Positions 28,998 through 38,370 of a DNA stretch of 64,000 nucleotides are shown here, one piece after another. The notes beneath the pieces were generated by a model. The model searched no databases. It was not told the DNA's origin and saw nothing but the letters and a program-made list of their open reading frames with translations. This DNA is from Nannocystis sp. (GTDB lineage Bacteria; Myxococcota_A; Polyangia; Nannocystales; Nannocystaceae): NCBI GenBank assembly GCA_016712315.1, contig JADJRG010000029.1, forward strand, positions 620,001-684,000, given 5' to 3'. The position numbers and the translations under genes are program-made. The first letter of the stretch is position 1. Every line of letters starts with the position of its first letter.

Positions 28998-30575
28998 CTA
29001 AGCGAGCACCGGGAGGGGGACGCCGCGCCGCTCGGCGGCCTTGCCCTTGCGACGTTCCCAGGCGTCTTCGTCGCCGTAGCGGAGCGCGCGTGGGGCGTGG
29101 GGCGTCGCCGCGAAGGCGCGGATCCAATCGGCGTAGCGGCCGCCGTCGTGCACCGCGCGGATCGCCGCGTAGCCGGCCTCCGGGCCCCACTGCGCCAACA
29201 GGTACTCGACGTGCGCCCAACGCGGCGATTGCGGCCTCATCTCGACGCGGCCACGGAGGCCGGCGCGGATCCGCTGGAGGCGCGCCTCGGCCTCTTTGAC
29301 GCCGAGGAAGGGCTGGCCGTCCAGGGGGGTGTTGCGCTTGGCGACGAAGGTGCTGAAGGTGAGCGTGAGGCGCTGAATCGAGGCGATCTCGAGGGCGAGG
29401 CGGATCAGCTCGTCGACGTCGGCGTCGGTCTCCCCCGGCGCGCCGATCATTTGGTAGATCTTCATCCGGTGGAAGCCGTGCTCGTGGATCAGCGCGGCGG
29501 CTCGCAGGAGGTGCTGCTCGCGGATCTTGCGATCGAGGGCGAGACGCATGCGCTCGCTGATCCCATCAGAGGCGACGGTGATCGTGCGATAGCCGCCTCG
29601 CTCGAGATCGCGGAGGAAGCGAGGCGTGAGGCGATCGGCCCGGAGGCTCGAGACGGCGACGCCGCGGCCGCTCTCGACGAGGTGGGCGACGAGCTCTTCG
29701 AGGTGCGGTAGATCCGTGACGGCGGCGCCGACGAGGCCGACTCTGCGGGCGTACTCCGGGATCACCGCGAGCGGCCGCTCCATGTCGAGGATCCGCATGC
29801 CACCGGCGGTCGAGCCGCGCATCACACAAAACGTGCAGCGGCGCGAGCAGCCGCGCTCTGGCTCGACGAGGAAGATGTCGGCGAGCTCGGCCTCGGGGGT
29901 GACGATCGCGGAGTAGGCCGGTAGGAGATCGTCTGGAGCGCGGGCTGGGGGCGGCAGCGGGGCGAAGTAACCGCGGTCGATCTCGCCGATACAGGTGTTC
30001 GGCAGAGCCCCTGCGGCTTCGATCGCGGCGCGTCGGCCGTGGGCTCCTTGAAGCTCGCGGATCGCAGCCGGCAACAGGTGCTCGGCTTCGCCAGCGATGA
30101 GAAGATCGGCGAAGGGGAGCAGGGCGCTGGGGTTGGAATTAGTGAGAGGTCCGCCAATGAGGACGATTGGATCGCGGGGGCCTCGCTCGGCGGCGAGTAG
30201 CGGGATCCCGGCGCCCTCGAAGAGACGGATGAGGCCGGCGAGCTCGAGCTCGTAGGCGACAGAGACGCCGATGATCGCGTACGACGAGAGGGGACGCTCG
30301 GCCTCGATGCTGAGGACCGGCCTGGAGGGCTGTGGCCAGGGCAGCGCGAGGGGCTCCCAGACGTCGGGGAGGAAGACCCTGTGGGTGCCGATCCCTTGCT
30401 CGTTGAGGAGGCGGTAGAGGGTCTGAAAGCCGAGGCTGGACATGCCGACCCGATACGGGCTCGGGTACGCGAGGGCGACCTCGGCGGGGTGAGCGAGACG
30501 GAGGGTGGTCGTCTCGCGATCGCGCCGAGCGCGGATCAGGGCGCGCTCGTCGCTCTTGCCGCTCGCATGGGACAT
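28998..30575 (-). CDS. B12-binding-type radical SAM protein
   Basis: 525 residues. The N-terminal about 200 residues resemble a cobalamin-binding Rossmann domain (VALAYPSPYRVGMSSLGFQT and IIGVSVAYELELAGLIRL). The radical SAM core has the cluster motif ERGCSRRCTFCVMRG (Cys-x3-Cys-x2-Cys, near 242), followed by TIM-barrel elements including KIYQMIGAPGETDADVDEL. The family (YgiQ/elongator-like B12 radical SAM proteins) performs methylations or other radical chemistry on unknown substrates, often in tetrapyrrole, hopanoid or tRNA modification. The C-terminal 100 residues are specific to the subgroup. It shares its strand with the L,D-transpeptidase. Substrate unknown. Confidence 0.9.
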   Translation of the reverse strand: MSHASGKSDERALIRARRDRETTTLRLAHPAEVALAYPSPYRVGMSSLGFQTLYRLLNEQGIGTHRVFLPDVWEPLALPWPQPSRPVLSIEAERPLSSYAIIGVSVAYELELAGLIRLFEGAGIPLLAAERGPRDPIVLIGGPLTNSNPSALLPFADLLIAGEAEHLLPAAIRELQGAHGRRAAIEAAGALPNTCIGEIDRGYFAPLPPPARAPDDLLPAYSAIVTPEAELADIFLVEPERGCSRRCTFCVMRGSTAGGMRILDMERPLAVIPEYARRVGLVGAAVTDLPHLEELVAHLVESGRGVAVSSLRADRLTPRFLRDLERGGYRTITVASDGISERMRLALDRKIREQHLLRAAALIHEHGFHRMKIYQMIGAPGETDADVDELIRLALEIASIQRLTLTFSTFVAKRNTPLDGQPFLGVKEAEARLQRIRAGLRGRVEMRPQSPRWAHVEYLLAQWGPEAGYAAIRAVHDGGRYADWIRAFAATPHAPRALRYGDEDAWERRKGKAAERRGVPLPVLA

Positions 30576-30633
30576 GTCTTGTGGACCAGGTGCCTCGCGG
30601 CCGGAAGACGACCGCGAAGTGCGCTTGACGAGG

Positions 30634-31623
30634 CTAGAAGGAGAGGGTGAGGGCCGCCGCGCCGCCGCCGCCGGGCAAGGGTGAGGCTCCCACGCCGGTG
30701 AGTCGAGGCGTACCCGCGTTGGCGTACGCGCCCTTGCCCTTCTTCTTGTTGCCGCGATCCATGACGATCAAGGCGATCCCGCCGACCAGCATCGCGCCGC
30801 CGACGCCCAAGAGCACTGGGCCGACGAGTCCTAGGCTCTTGAGGCTGGCCTCAAGGTCGCGGGCTTCGCGGTAGTCACCGGTGGGGAAGGTGGTGGATCC
30901 TGGCTCGGAGAGCGCGTCGAGATCCTTCTTCTTGCCGCTGCCGATGACGAGCACCGCGGCACCTCCACCCGCAGCGCCGACGCCGAGGACAGCCATGATG
31001 GCACCGCCCACCAGGAGGCCGGAGACCTTCTTCTTGGGCTTGCTGTCGCCGCTCCCCTCACCGCCGCCGCCGTCATTGCCGCGATCGAGGCCGGGGGCCT
31101 CCTCGTTGTCCTCGACTGTGGTGCTGGTGCCGCCACCGCCGCCGCCGCCGCCCGCGGCAGCGTTCGCTTGGGTGATGCACTCGGGGTTGCTCTCCGCCTC
31201 CTGAAGGATCCGCTTCGCGTCCTTGCGCAGATCGTCGTTGCTGTCGTCGTTGAGGAGGAAGGTCTGGAGGTAGTGCTTGACCCGCGCGCAATCCTTGAGC
31301 TCCCACGCGTCGACGCCGAGGTTGTACGCGAAGAGGTGCTTGTCGGGCGCGTACGTGTAAGCCTGCTCGTACTTGATCACCGAGTTGTAGTAGTCGCCTG
31401 CGTCGTGGAAGCCCTTCGCCTCCTTGTAGAGCCGCTTCGCCAGGTTGAGCTTGTCGTCCGCGCTCATCGTTGAGGGATCTGGGAGCTGCTCCGGCTGGGG
31501 TTGAGGCTCGGGCTGCGCCGTGGCGCCCGGCTTGGGCGGGGGCGGCGGCGCGGCGAGCGCGACGTTCGGCAAAGCGAGGGAGACGCACAAGAGAGGGGCG
31601 ATCGAGGCGCGGCAGATGGACAT
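30634..31623 (-). CDS. Secreted TPR/membrane protein with C-terminal hydrophobic segments
   Basis: 329 residues. The signal peptide is cut after LPNVALA. A Pro-rich linker follows, then TPR-like helices at about 55-150 (LYKEAKGFHDAGDYYNSVIKYEQAY). A Gly-rich low-complexity linker leads to two hydrophobic helices (VSGLLVGGAIMAVLGVGAA... and LVGPVLLGVGGAMLVGGIALIVMD). It ends GGAAALTLSF, resembling an outer-membrane-type terminal Phe. The same order (signal, TPR, linker, two membrane helices) occurs in the protein at 55349-56194, so the two are paralogous in architecture. Probably an envelope protein of unknown role. Start ATG 31623. Confidence 0.78.
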   Translation of the reverse strand: MSICRASIAPLLCVSLALPNVALAAPPPPPKPGATAQPEPQPQPEQLPDPSTMSADDKLNLAKRLYKEAKGFHDAGDYYNSVIKYEQAYTYAPDKHLFAYNLGVDAWELKDCARVKHYLQTFLLNDDSNDDLRKDAKRILQEAESNPECITQANAAAGGGGGGGGTSTTVEDNEEAPGLDRGNDGGGGEGSGDSKPKKKVSGLLVGGAIMAVLGVGAAGGGAAVLVIGSGKKKDLDALSEPGSTTFPTGDYREARDLEASLKSLGLVGPVLLGVGGAMLVGGIALIVMDRGNKKKGKGAYANAGTPRLTGVGASPLPGGGGAAALTLSF

Positions 31624-31683
31624 GGTGATCCTACGAGCTGGGACGAGGGCGGTGGACGGCGGTGCTACGAGACGAGAGCTGGC

Positions 31684-32274
<591 letters not shown>

Positions 32275-32303
32275 GGTTCCTTTCTTGCAGGGGCAGGTGT
32301 GAC

Positions 32304-33419
32304 TCAGGTGGATTTTAGCCGCGGGACGGCTGGAGACACAAGACAATCACCTTCTGCTGGCCTGTCTTGTGCCGGTGCGGGAGAAGCTGCGCCGGGATCG
32401 CCTGAGGGATTCGATGAGGCTAGCACCTCGCGGTTGTCAGCAGGGTGGAGATGTTGATCAACAAGAACATGAACGAGCTCGTCAAGGCGACGAAGGAGCG
32501 CGGTCAGGCGACGCTCCCTCTGCGTGAGCAAGCGCGCGTTTATGCCAGGCGCGCGCAGCAGCGGCCAGAGATGGAGGTTCGCCTCGTCCATGTAGAGCGC
32601 GCGGTTCACCTCGATCTGCAACGCATGGACGCTGTGTTCGGGTCTCCCGAAGGTGCGGATGATCTCGCCTCCTCGATAAGGATCGTTGAGGCGCACGTCG
32701 AGGCTGATGCCTAGCTCGGGATCGCGTCGTCGGAGCGTCGCGAGGGCGGTCTCTTGGATCTTTGAGGCGCAGGATCCTCCTTCGAGGGTCCCGAGCACGA
32801 GATCGCCGTGGACCACGCCAGGCATACTGTGCCCGTCGATGAGGATGGCTCCGCCAAAGCGTTCACGGCGCCGCTGGAGGAGGATCTCTAGCGCCCGATA
32901 ATACGGGAGGTGGTAGCGGCGGATCCGCGCGTCAAATTCGCTGTAGGAGACCGGAGGCGAGAGGATGGGGAGGTTTCCGACGGCGGTTTGCCAGAGCACG
33001 CCACGGTTGGGGAGATGGGTGCCGGTGCGCCTGGGGCTGCGAGGGCGAGCCGCGGGGTGGTCCGGGACGAGCGCGGGATCGACGTCGTCGCTGGCGCGGT
33101 TGAGGTCGATCAGGAGGCGCGAGTAGCGAGCGCGGACGCTGGCGACGCCGCGCGCAGCGGCCCCCGGGAAGAGCGCGTGGACCTCGTAGTCAGCGTTGCG
33201 GCCGAAACTGACCTGCGGCGCTGGCCGACTGAAGTCTCCAGGCCAATCGAGACCGACGTGCGGGAAGCTGAGCACGACTTGGGTGACACAGGCCCCGGGG
33301 ATGAAGTCGAAGGGCTGATCGTTGAGAGGTAGCGGCGGGGGCTCGTCGCCGATGGCAGTGAGGGCGGGGGTCATCAGCGAGGCGCGCGGTCGCGCGGAGA
33401 AAGAAAATCGCCGGGCCAT
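32304..33419 (-). CDS. N-formylglutamate amidohydrolase-like protein
   Basis: Up to 371 residues; an internal ATG at 33374 is an alternative start. The N-formylglutamate amidohydrolase/Zn-dependent fold is visible through SFPHVGLDWP (PHxG), LLIDLNRASDD (DLNR), LIDGHSMPGV (D-x-HS), LGTLEGGSCA, LNDPYRGGEIIRTFG and LQIEVNRALYMDE. These carry the metal-binding His and Glu residues. The family removes formyl from formyl-glutamate in histidine degradation, but no hut gene is adjacent, so another amide substrate is possible. The C-terminal 50 residues are low-complexity. It precedes the tRNA pair and their terminators. Confidence 0.82.
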   Translation of the reverse strand: MARRFSFSARPRASLMTPALTAIGDEPPPLPLNDQPFDFIPGACVTQVVLSFPHVGLDWPGDFSRPAPQVSFGRNADYEVHALFPGAAARGVASVRARYSRLLIDLNRASDDVDPALVPDHPAARPRSPRRTGTHLPNRGVLWQTAVGNLPILSPPVSYSEFDARIRRYHLPYYRALEILLQRRRERFGGAILIDGHSMPGVVHGDLVLGTLEGGSCASKIQETALATLRRRDPELGISLDVRLNDPYRGGEIIRTFGRPEHSVHALQIEVNRALYMDEANLHLWPLLRAPGINARLLTQRERRLTALLRRLDELVHVLVDQHLHPADNREVLASSNPSGDPGAASPAPAQDRPAEGDCLVSPAVPRLKST

Positions 33420-33560
33420 CGTAAGGCCGCCACGACCTGGTGTCTAAGATGACGTGCATGGCGTGGGGCCCCGCCGACTCGCGCGCCCCGACCCGGCGGA
33501 ATGCTGTGTCGGGTGGGTTGGTGAAAGGTCCCGGATTCCTCCGCACAGGCAGCGAGCACC

Positions 33561-33600
33561 AAAAAGGCCGCAGCACCCGCGATTCAACGGGTGCTGCGGC
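33561..33600 (-). terminator. Rho-independent terminator, second downstream of the tRNAs
   Basis: Stem GCCGCAGCACCCG (33567-33579) pairs perfectly with 33588-33600 across an 8-nt loop. On the minus strand it is followed by a T-run (33561-33565). Confidence 0.85.
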
Positions 33601-33646
33601 TTGATTCTTGTCGGAGGTGTTCAGCGTCGTGGCCAGTGTCGGACGC

Positions 33647-33680
33647 AAAAAAAAAGCCCCCCCGCCGAGGCGAGGGGGCC
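33647..33680 (-). terminator. Rho-independent terminator of the tRNA-Gln/tRNA-Glu unit
   Basis: A G/C-rich hairpin (33656-33680, ten of eleven pairs) is followed on the minus strand by nine T residues (33647-33655). It lies just 6 nt past tRNA-Glu. Confidence 0.9.
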
Positions 33681-33685
33681 GTGCA

Positions 33686-33757
33686 TGACCCCACCGGGAA
33701 TCGAACCCGGGCTTATGGCGTGAGAGGCCAACGTCCTAACCGCTAGACCATGGGGCC
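33686..33757 (-). tRNA. tRNA-Glu (anticodon CTC)
   Basis: Minus strand: acceptor GGCCCCA pairs with TGGGGTC (one G-T). The D-arm GTCTAGCGGTTAGGAC is typical of Glu. The anticodon loop CTCTCAC has CTC at 34-36 and reads GAG. The T-arm is CCGGG-TTCGATT-CCCGG. The CCA end is not encoded. One T-T mismatch tops the anticodon stem. Length 72 nt. Confidence 0.95.
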
Positions 33758-33786
33758 ACACAGAAGCTGCGATCTGTCAGAGAGCT

Positions 33787-33860
33787 TGGTTCGGGGACAA
33801 GGATTCGAACCTTGATAGGCGGTACCAGAAACCGCAGTCCTACCTTTAGACGATCCCCGA
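33787..33860 (-). tRNA. tRNA-Gln (anticodon CTG)
   Basis: Minus strand: acceptor TCGGGGA pairs with TCCCCGA, then A and an encoded CCA. The anticodon stem-loop GCGGT-TTCTGGT-ACCGC has CTG at 34-36, reading CAG. The T-arm is CAAGG-TTCGAAT-CCTTG. It is 29 nt upstream of tRNA-Glu in the same transcript. A possible promoter (TTGACT at 33916-33921 and TAGCAT at 33896-33901) has a short 14-nt spacer. Confidence 0.96.
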
Positions 33861-33980
33861 ATGAAAGTTGGGGCGCGGCCCAGGCACGGCGGAGGATGCT
33901 AGAGGACCTTTTGGAAGTCAAGCCCATTTCCGACCATGAAGTCGATCTCTGGCTCGAGCGTCGGGTGTACTCTGCGCGCC

Positions 33981-35816
33981 ATGCCAGCCTCGCGTTGTGC
34001 CCCCGTGGTTCGTCAACACCCATCCGCGCGCCTCTTGGCGGCTGTGACGCTGGTGTTGACGGGTTTTGGGTGCCGTCCGAGAGCGCCGACGGATCTAGGA
34101 GATCTCGATGGACGCGCCGGGATCTCCTCCGCGGCCGAACCTAGAGGGATTCCGGAGAAGCTGGATCCGAACGACCCGGCGACGGCTGTCGGGGTGCACG
34201 GCGCCGTCGCTAGCGCCGAGGCGCACGCGACCGACGTCGGGATCGAGATCTTGCGCCGCGGCGGGAACGCGGTCGACGCGGCGATCGCGGTCGGCTTCGC
34301 GTTGGCGGTGACGCACCCGTCGGCGGGCAATGTCGGCGGCGGCGGCTTCATGATCATTCGCTCTGCGAAAGGAGATGTGATGGCGATCGACTACCGCGAG
34401 ATCGCTCCGCGGGCAGCGTCGCGCGATATGTACCTCGACGCCAAGGGCGAGGTGACTCGGGAGAGCCTCGACGGGCCGAAGGCGGCGGGGATCCCTGGGA
34501 CGGTCGCGGGCCTCGCGCTGGCGCATGAACGCTTCGGCTCGCTCGCGTGGGCGGATCTCGTGGCGCCTGCGATCCGGTTGGCAGAGCAGGGACACACGCT
34601 GGACTCGTTTCATGCGGATGACCTAGCGGTCGCGGTCGAGCGGATGGAGAAGATCGGCTTTAAGGCCTCGGCGGAGCTCTACCGCGGCAGCGATGGGGTG
34701 CTGTTGGTCACGGGTGAGACCTGGCGGCAGCCTGAGCTGGCAGCGACATTAAAGGTTATCGCGACCGATCCGATGTCGTTCTACCGCGGGCCCTTCGCGG
34801 CGAAGATGGTGGGGTCGCTGCGCGAGGTCGGCGGCATCTGGACGGTCAAGGATCTCGAGGGCTACCGCGCGGTGATCCGTGAGCCGATCCGCTTCCCGTA
34901 TCGCGGCCACGAGATCATCACGATGCCGCCGCCGTCCGCGGGCGGGATCGTGATGCGGCAGATCCTCGCGGCCTCGGAGATCTTGGGGATCGAGCGCTAT
35001 CCGTGGCTGAGCGTCGACTCGATCCACCTGTACGTGGAGGCGGCGCGGCGGACGTACGCGGATCGCAACATGCTGCTCGGAGATCCGGACTTCGTGACGG
35101 TGCCGGTGGCGACGCTCACCGATCCGAAGTATGTCGCGGCGCGCATGCGGGACGTGGATCTCGCCCGCGCGACGCCCTCAGCGGAGGTAGGCGCCGGGCT
35201 CCCTGCGCCCGCGGAGTCGATGCAGACGACGCACTTCTCGGTGGTGGATGTCGAAGGCAACGCGGTCTCGAACACGTACACGTTGAACACGTCGTTCGGC
35301 GCGAAGGTAGTGATCCCTGGGACGGGGATCTTGCTGAACAACGAGATGGATGACTTTGCGGTGAAGCCGGGCACCGCGAACGCGTACGGGCTCGTTCAAG
35401 GCGAGACGAACAAGATCGAGCCGGGCAAGCGGATGCTCTCGTCGATGACGCCGACGATTATCACGAAGGATGGGGCGCTGCGGGCGGTGATCGGGACGCC
35501 TGGTGGATCGACGATCACGACGACTGTCGCGCAGATCGTCCGCGCTCTCATCGACTACGGGCAGACGATCGATGTGGCCGTGAAGGCGCCGCGGCTACAC
35601 CATCAGTGGCTGCCCGACCGGATCCTCGCGGAGCCGACCGCAGACCCGGCGCTGATCGAGGGGCTGCGGGCCCGCGGCCACGAAGTGATGGTTCTGGGGC
35701 AGGGCGGGTGGCGGAAGATCGGCCACGCGAATTGTATCGAGGTCGATCCGAAGACGCGGGGCTTCCGTGCTGTCGCCGATGTGAGCCGCGATGGCGGCAA
35801 GGCGGCGGCCTACTAG
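33981..35816 (+). CDS. ggt: Gamma-glutamyltranspeptidase
   Basis: 611 residues from ATG 33981. The N-terminus is a lipoprotein-type signal ending in TGFGC, so this copy is probably lipid-anchored in the periplasm. GGT is an Ntn hydrolase made as one chain and autocleaved before the catalytic Thr; here the site is MQ-TTHFSVVD near residue 415. The large-subunit motif RRGGNAVDAAIAVGFALAV, the region NVGGGGFM, and the small-subunit LSSMTPTII and GTPGGSTI are present. It hydrolyses glutathione and other gamma-glutamyl compounds. It is convergent with bolA, 10 nt apart. A longer frame from 33936 adds 15 residues before the signal and was not preferred. Confidence 0.94.
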   Translation: MPASRCAPVVRQHPSARLLAAVTLVLTGFGCRPRAPTDLGDLDGRAGISSAAEPRGIPEKLDPNDPATAVGVHGAVASAEAHATDVGIEILRRGGNAVDAAIAVGFALAVTHPSAGNVGGGGFMIIRSAKGDVMAIDYREIAPRAASRDMYLDAKGEVTRESLDGPKAAGIPGTVAGLALAHERFGSLAWADLVAPAIRLAEQGHTLDSFHADDLAVAVERMEKIGFKASAELYRGSDGVLLVTGETWRQPELAATLKVIATDPMSFYRGPFAAKMVGSLREVGGIWTVKDLEGYRAVIREPIRFPYRGHEIITMPPPSAGGIVMRQILAASEILGIERYPWLSVDSIHLYVEAARRTYADRNMLLGDPDFVTVPVATLTDPKYVAARMRDVDLARATPSAEVGAGLPAPAESMQTTHFSVVDVEGNAVSNTYTLNTSFGAKVVIPGTGILLNNEMDDFAVKPGTANAYGLVQGETNKIEPGKRMLSSMTPTIITKDGALRAVIGTPGGSTITTTVAQIVRALIDYGQTIDVAVKAPRLHHQWLPDRILAEPTADPALIEGLRARGHEVMVLGQGGWRKIGHANCIEVDPKTRGFRAVADVSRDGGKAAAY

Positions 35817-35826
35817 GCGACAGCGC

Positions 35827-36150
35827 TCAGCCGGACTTGGAGCCGCCGAGGCAAGGCGGGGACGACATCACTGCGCCGCCGCGGGCGCGCCACTGGGCCG
35901 ACGTGAGGGCCTCGATCGAGAGGGCATGGACGCCTCCTCGGAGCTCCTCGGCGAGCAACGCGTTGACGCGGCGGTGGCGCGCGACGAGTGGTTCACCGTC
36001 GAAGAGCGGGCTGACGATGACGACCTTGAAGTGGGTCTCGGAGCCCTTGGGCACGCTGTGCATGCTGCTCTGGTTGAGGACCTCGAGGTGCTCCGGCGCG
36101 AGCGCCTCGGCGAGTTTGCGCTCGATCGCCGCGTGGATGGGGCCGCTCAC
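35827..36150 (-). CDS. bolA: BolA-family protein
   Basis: A 107-residue BolA/IbaG-like protein. HSVPKGSETHFKVVIVSPLFDGEPLVARHRRVNALLAEEL is the class II KH-like BolA core; ARHRRVNALL matches the RH-R-x-V-x-x-L signature. BolA proteins pair with monothiol glutaredoxins in Fe-S cluster handling. The start GTG at 36150 overlaps the stop of the upstream Fe-S reductase gene (GTGA), so the two should be translationally coupled. Coupling of a BolA to a multi-cluster Fe-S membrane protein fits an Fe-S maturation or repair role, which is inference. The last 20 residues are not conserved. Confidence 0.88.
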   Translation of the reverse strand: MSGPIHAAIERKLAEALAPEHLEVLNQSSMHSVPKGSETHFKVVIVSPLFDGEPLVARHRRVNALLAEELRGGVHALSIEALTSAQWRARGGAVMSSPPCLGGSKSG

Positions 36151-38297
36151 GCCTGTGCCTCGGCGGAAGGCTTGGCCGGCGGTAGGGCGTTGGCGATCAC
36201 CTGCGCGAGATCGAGTACGGCGATCTCCTCGTCCTTGCCGAGGGCCTTGAGGCCGTCCGTGACCATGGTGGCGCAGAAGGGGCAGGCGACGGCGACCGCG
36301 TCGGCGCCGCTCTCTGCGACCTCTTTGGCGCGGTTGATGTTGACGCGCTTGTGTGGCTCCTCCTCCATCCACATGCGGCCGCCACCGGCGCCGCAGCAGA
36401 AGCCGTGCTCGCGGTTCCGGTCGAGCTCTTGGACGGATCCCTTGCCCTCGGTGGCCTTGTTGAGGATCTGCCGCGGCGCGTCGTAGATGCCGTTCCAGCG
36501 GCCGATGTAGCAGCTGTCGTGGTAGGTGACTTTTTTGGCGAGCGGTTCGGCGACCTTGAGCTTGTTGCTCTCCAGGAGGTGAGCGATGAGCTGGCTGTGG
36601 TGGATCACCTCGTAGTTGCCGCCGAACTGCGGGTACTCGTTCTTGATGGTGTTGAAGCAGTGCGGGCACGAGGCGATCACCTTGGTGACCTTGGCCTCGT
36701 TGAGCATGTTGACGTTCTCTTGCGCCATCATTTGGAAGTCCATCTCGGCGCCGACTCGGCGCACGGGATCGCCGCTGCACTTCTCCTGCTTGCCGAGCAC
36801 GGCGAACGAGACGCCGGCGGCCTGGAGGATCTGGACGAGCGCGCGGGTGGTCTTCTTGGCGGTGTCGTCGAAGGCGCCGGCGCAGCCGACGAAGAGCAGG
36901 TACTCGGCGTCGGGCCGCTCCTCGAGGGTCGGGACGTCGAGTCCTTCGGCCCACTTCATACGATCGCCGCCGAGGCTCCAAGGATTGCCCGAAGACGAGA
37001 CGTTGCCGATCAAGCGCGTGACCTCGGCGGGGGTGCGGCCGCTCTCATCGTTGAGGACGATGAACTGGCGCATCTGTAGGATCTTGAGGGGGTGGTCGAT
37101 GAATACGGGGCACACCTCTTGGCAGGCGCCGCAGGTGGTGCATGACCAGAGGGTCTCGTCTTTGATCCGGCCGCCGACCAGCGGCTGCATGCCGGCGAGC
37201 TCGGCCTTGATCTTGGCGATCAGGTCCTTGTCGGCGCCTGGGGCGGGCTCGGCGTCCTCGGCGAGGGAGCCGCCGGCCTTCTTGAGCTTGAGGAGGAGCT
37301 TGCCGCGGTCCTTCATCTCATCCTTGAGGTCGTGGATGAGGTGCATCGGCGAGAGCGGCTTCTCGGTCGCGTAGGCGGGGCAGTAGGTGGTGCAGCGAGC
37401 GCACTCGGTGCACGAGTAATTGTCGATCAGGCTCTTCGAGGTGAAGTGCTCGATCTGACCGACGCCCCAGTTGTCCATCAAGGGCTCGGCGTCGGGATCG
37501 TCGGGCGCGGCGGTGAAGAGCTTGGCCTTGGGGATCGCGGCGCGGCGGCCTCGATCGCGGATCCGGAAGAAGATGTTGGGTCCCGAGCCGAGCACGTGGA
37601 TGTGCTTGGAGAAGGGCAGGTAGTTGAGGAAGCCGAGGATGATCCCCATGTGCACCCACCAGAAGATCTCGCTGATGGTGTGGGCTGTCTCAGGGGCGAC
37701 TTTGGCGGCGAATGGCTGGGCAGGGCCGCCAGAGAAGAGGCCGAGGAGCTGGCCAAAGACCGCGGAGACGGGGTTCGACGGGGCGTAGGCGCCGACCGCG
37801 GCCATGTGCGCGCCGTGGTGGCCGAAGTGGCTGATCACGAGCAGGGTGATCGCGCCGAGGATCAGCATCGCGTCGAGGCTGAGCGGCACGAAGGCGGGGC
37901 GGACGAAGCGGCGGATGATCGAGAAGGTCAAGGCGCAGAGCACGACCAAGTTGGCCCAGTCGATCACCAGCTTGAGGTAGCTGTAGACGGTGTCGCCGAG
38001 GAGCACGCCGAGGTTGAACCACTCGCCGAGCACGCCGCTGAGCAGCATGTCGACGGTGGCGATCGAGAGGACGAGGAAGCCCCAATAGATCGCGAGGTGG
38101 TGCCAGCTCCGCTTCTCCTCCATGACCTTGCGCTGCCCGAAGAAGAAGCGGAGCAGGCTGTCGATCCGCTGGCCGAGGCTCTCGGTGAGCTCGGAGGGGC
38201 GCCCGAGGAGGGCGATCTGCACGAAGGTGCGGAGGTTGTAGGCGAAGAGGCCGAAGGCGAAGGCGGCGACAGCGAAGAAGACGAGCTGCTTGAGCAT
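36147..38297 (-). CDS. Membrane Fe-S oxidoreductase, EtfD/heterodisulfide reductase D-like
   Basis: 716 residues. Residues 1-245 form a NarI-like membrane domain of five or six helices with several His residues that could bind heme b (SWHHLAIYWG, HFGHHGAHM). Residues about 290-400 hold two [4Fe-4S] motifs, CTECARCTTYCPAY and CTTCGACQEVCPVF. Two CCG-type cysteine domains follow (VGCAGAFDDT with KCSGDP and CPHC; then DSCYIGRWNG with FCCGAGGGRMW). This is the architecture of the electron-transfer-flavoprotein:quinone reductase EtfD and of HdrD-like proteins, linking acyl-CoA dehydrogenases to the quinone pool. EtfA/EtfB are not in the window. It is coupled to bolA. Confidence 0.92.
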   Translation of the reverse strand: MLKQLVFFAVAAFAFGLFAYNLRTFVQIALLGRPSELTESLGQRIDSLLRFFFGQRKVMEEKRSWHHLAIYWGFLVLSIATVDMLLSGVLGEWFNLGVLLGDTVYSYLKLVIDWANLVVLCALTFSIIRRFVRPAFVPLSLDAMLILGAITLLVISHFGHHGAHMAAVGAYAPSNPVSAVFGQLLGLFSGGPAQPFAAKVAPETAHTISEIFWWVHMGIILGFLNYLPFSKHIHVLGSGPNIFFRIRDRGRRAAIPKAKLFTAAPDDPDAEPLMDNWGVGQIEHFTSKSLIDNYSCTECARCTTYCPAYATEKPLSPMHLIHDLKDEMKDRGKLLLKLKKAGGSLAEDAEPAPGADKDLIAKIKAELAGMQPLVGGRIKDETLWSCTTCGACQEVCPVFIDHPLKILQMRQFIVLNDESGRTPAEVTRLIGNVSSSGNPWSLGGDRMKWAEGLDVPTLEERPDAEYLLFVGCAGAFDDTAKKTTRALVQILQAAGVSFAVLGKQEKCSGDPVRRVGAEMDFQMMAQENVNMLNEAKVTKVIASCPHCFNTIKNEYPQFGGNYEVIHHSQLIAHLLESNKLKVAEPLAKKVTYHDSCYIGRWNGIYDAPRQILNKATEGKGSVQELDRNREHGFCCGAGGGRMWMEEEPHKRVNINRAKEVAESGADAVAVACPFCATMVTDGLKALGKDEEIAVLDLAQVIANALPPAKPSAEAQA

Positions 38298-38370
38298 GGT
38301 GAGGGTCGGCGGCGACGCGCGCGTTCAGGCTATACCATAGCTTCCGGCGCGAACGCCGGTCCCCTGACGT

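Noticed and set aside
33896..33921. Promoter of the tRNA-Gln/tRNA-Glu unit
   Set aside because: TTGACT and TAGCAT are present but only 14 nt apart, which is too short for a typical sigma70 promoter. Noted under tRNA-Gln but not listed as a feature.
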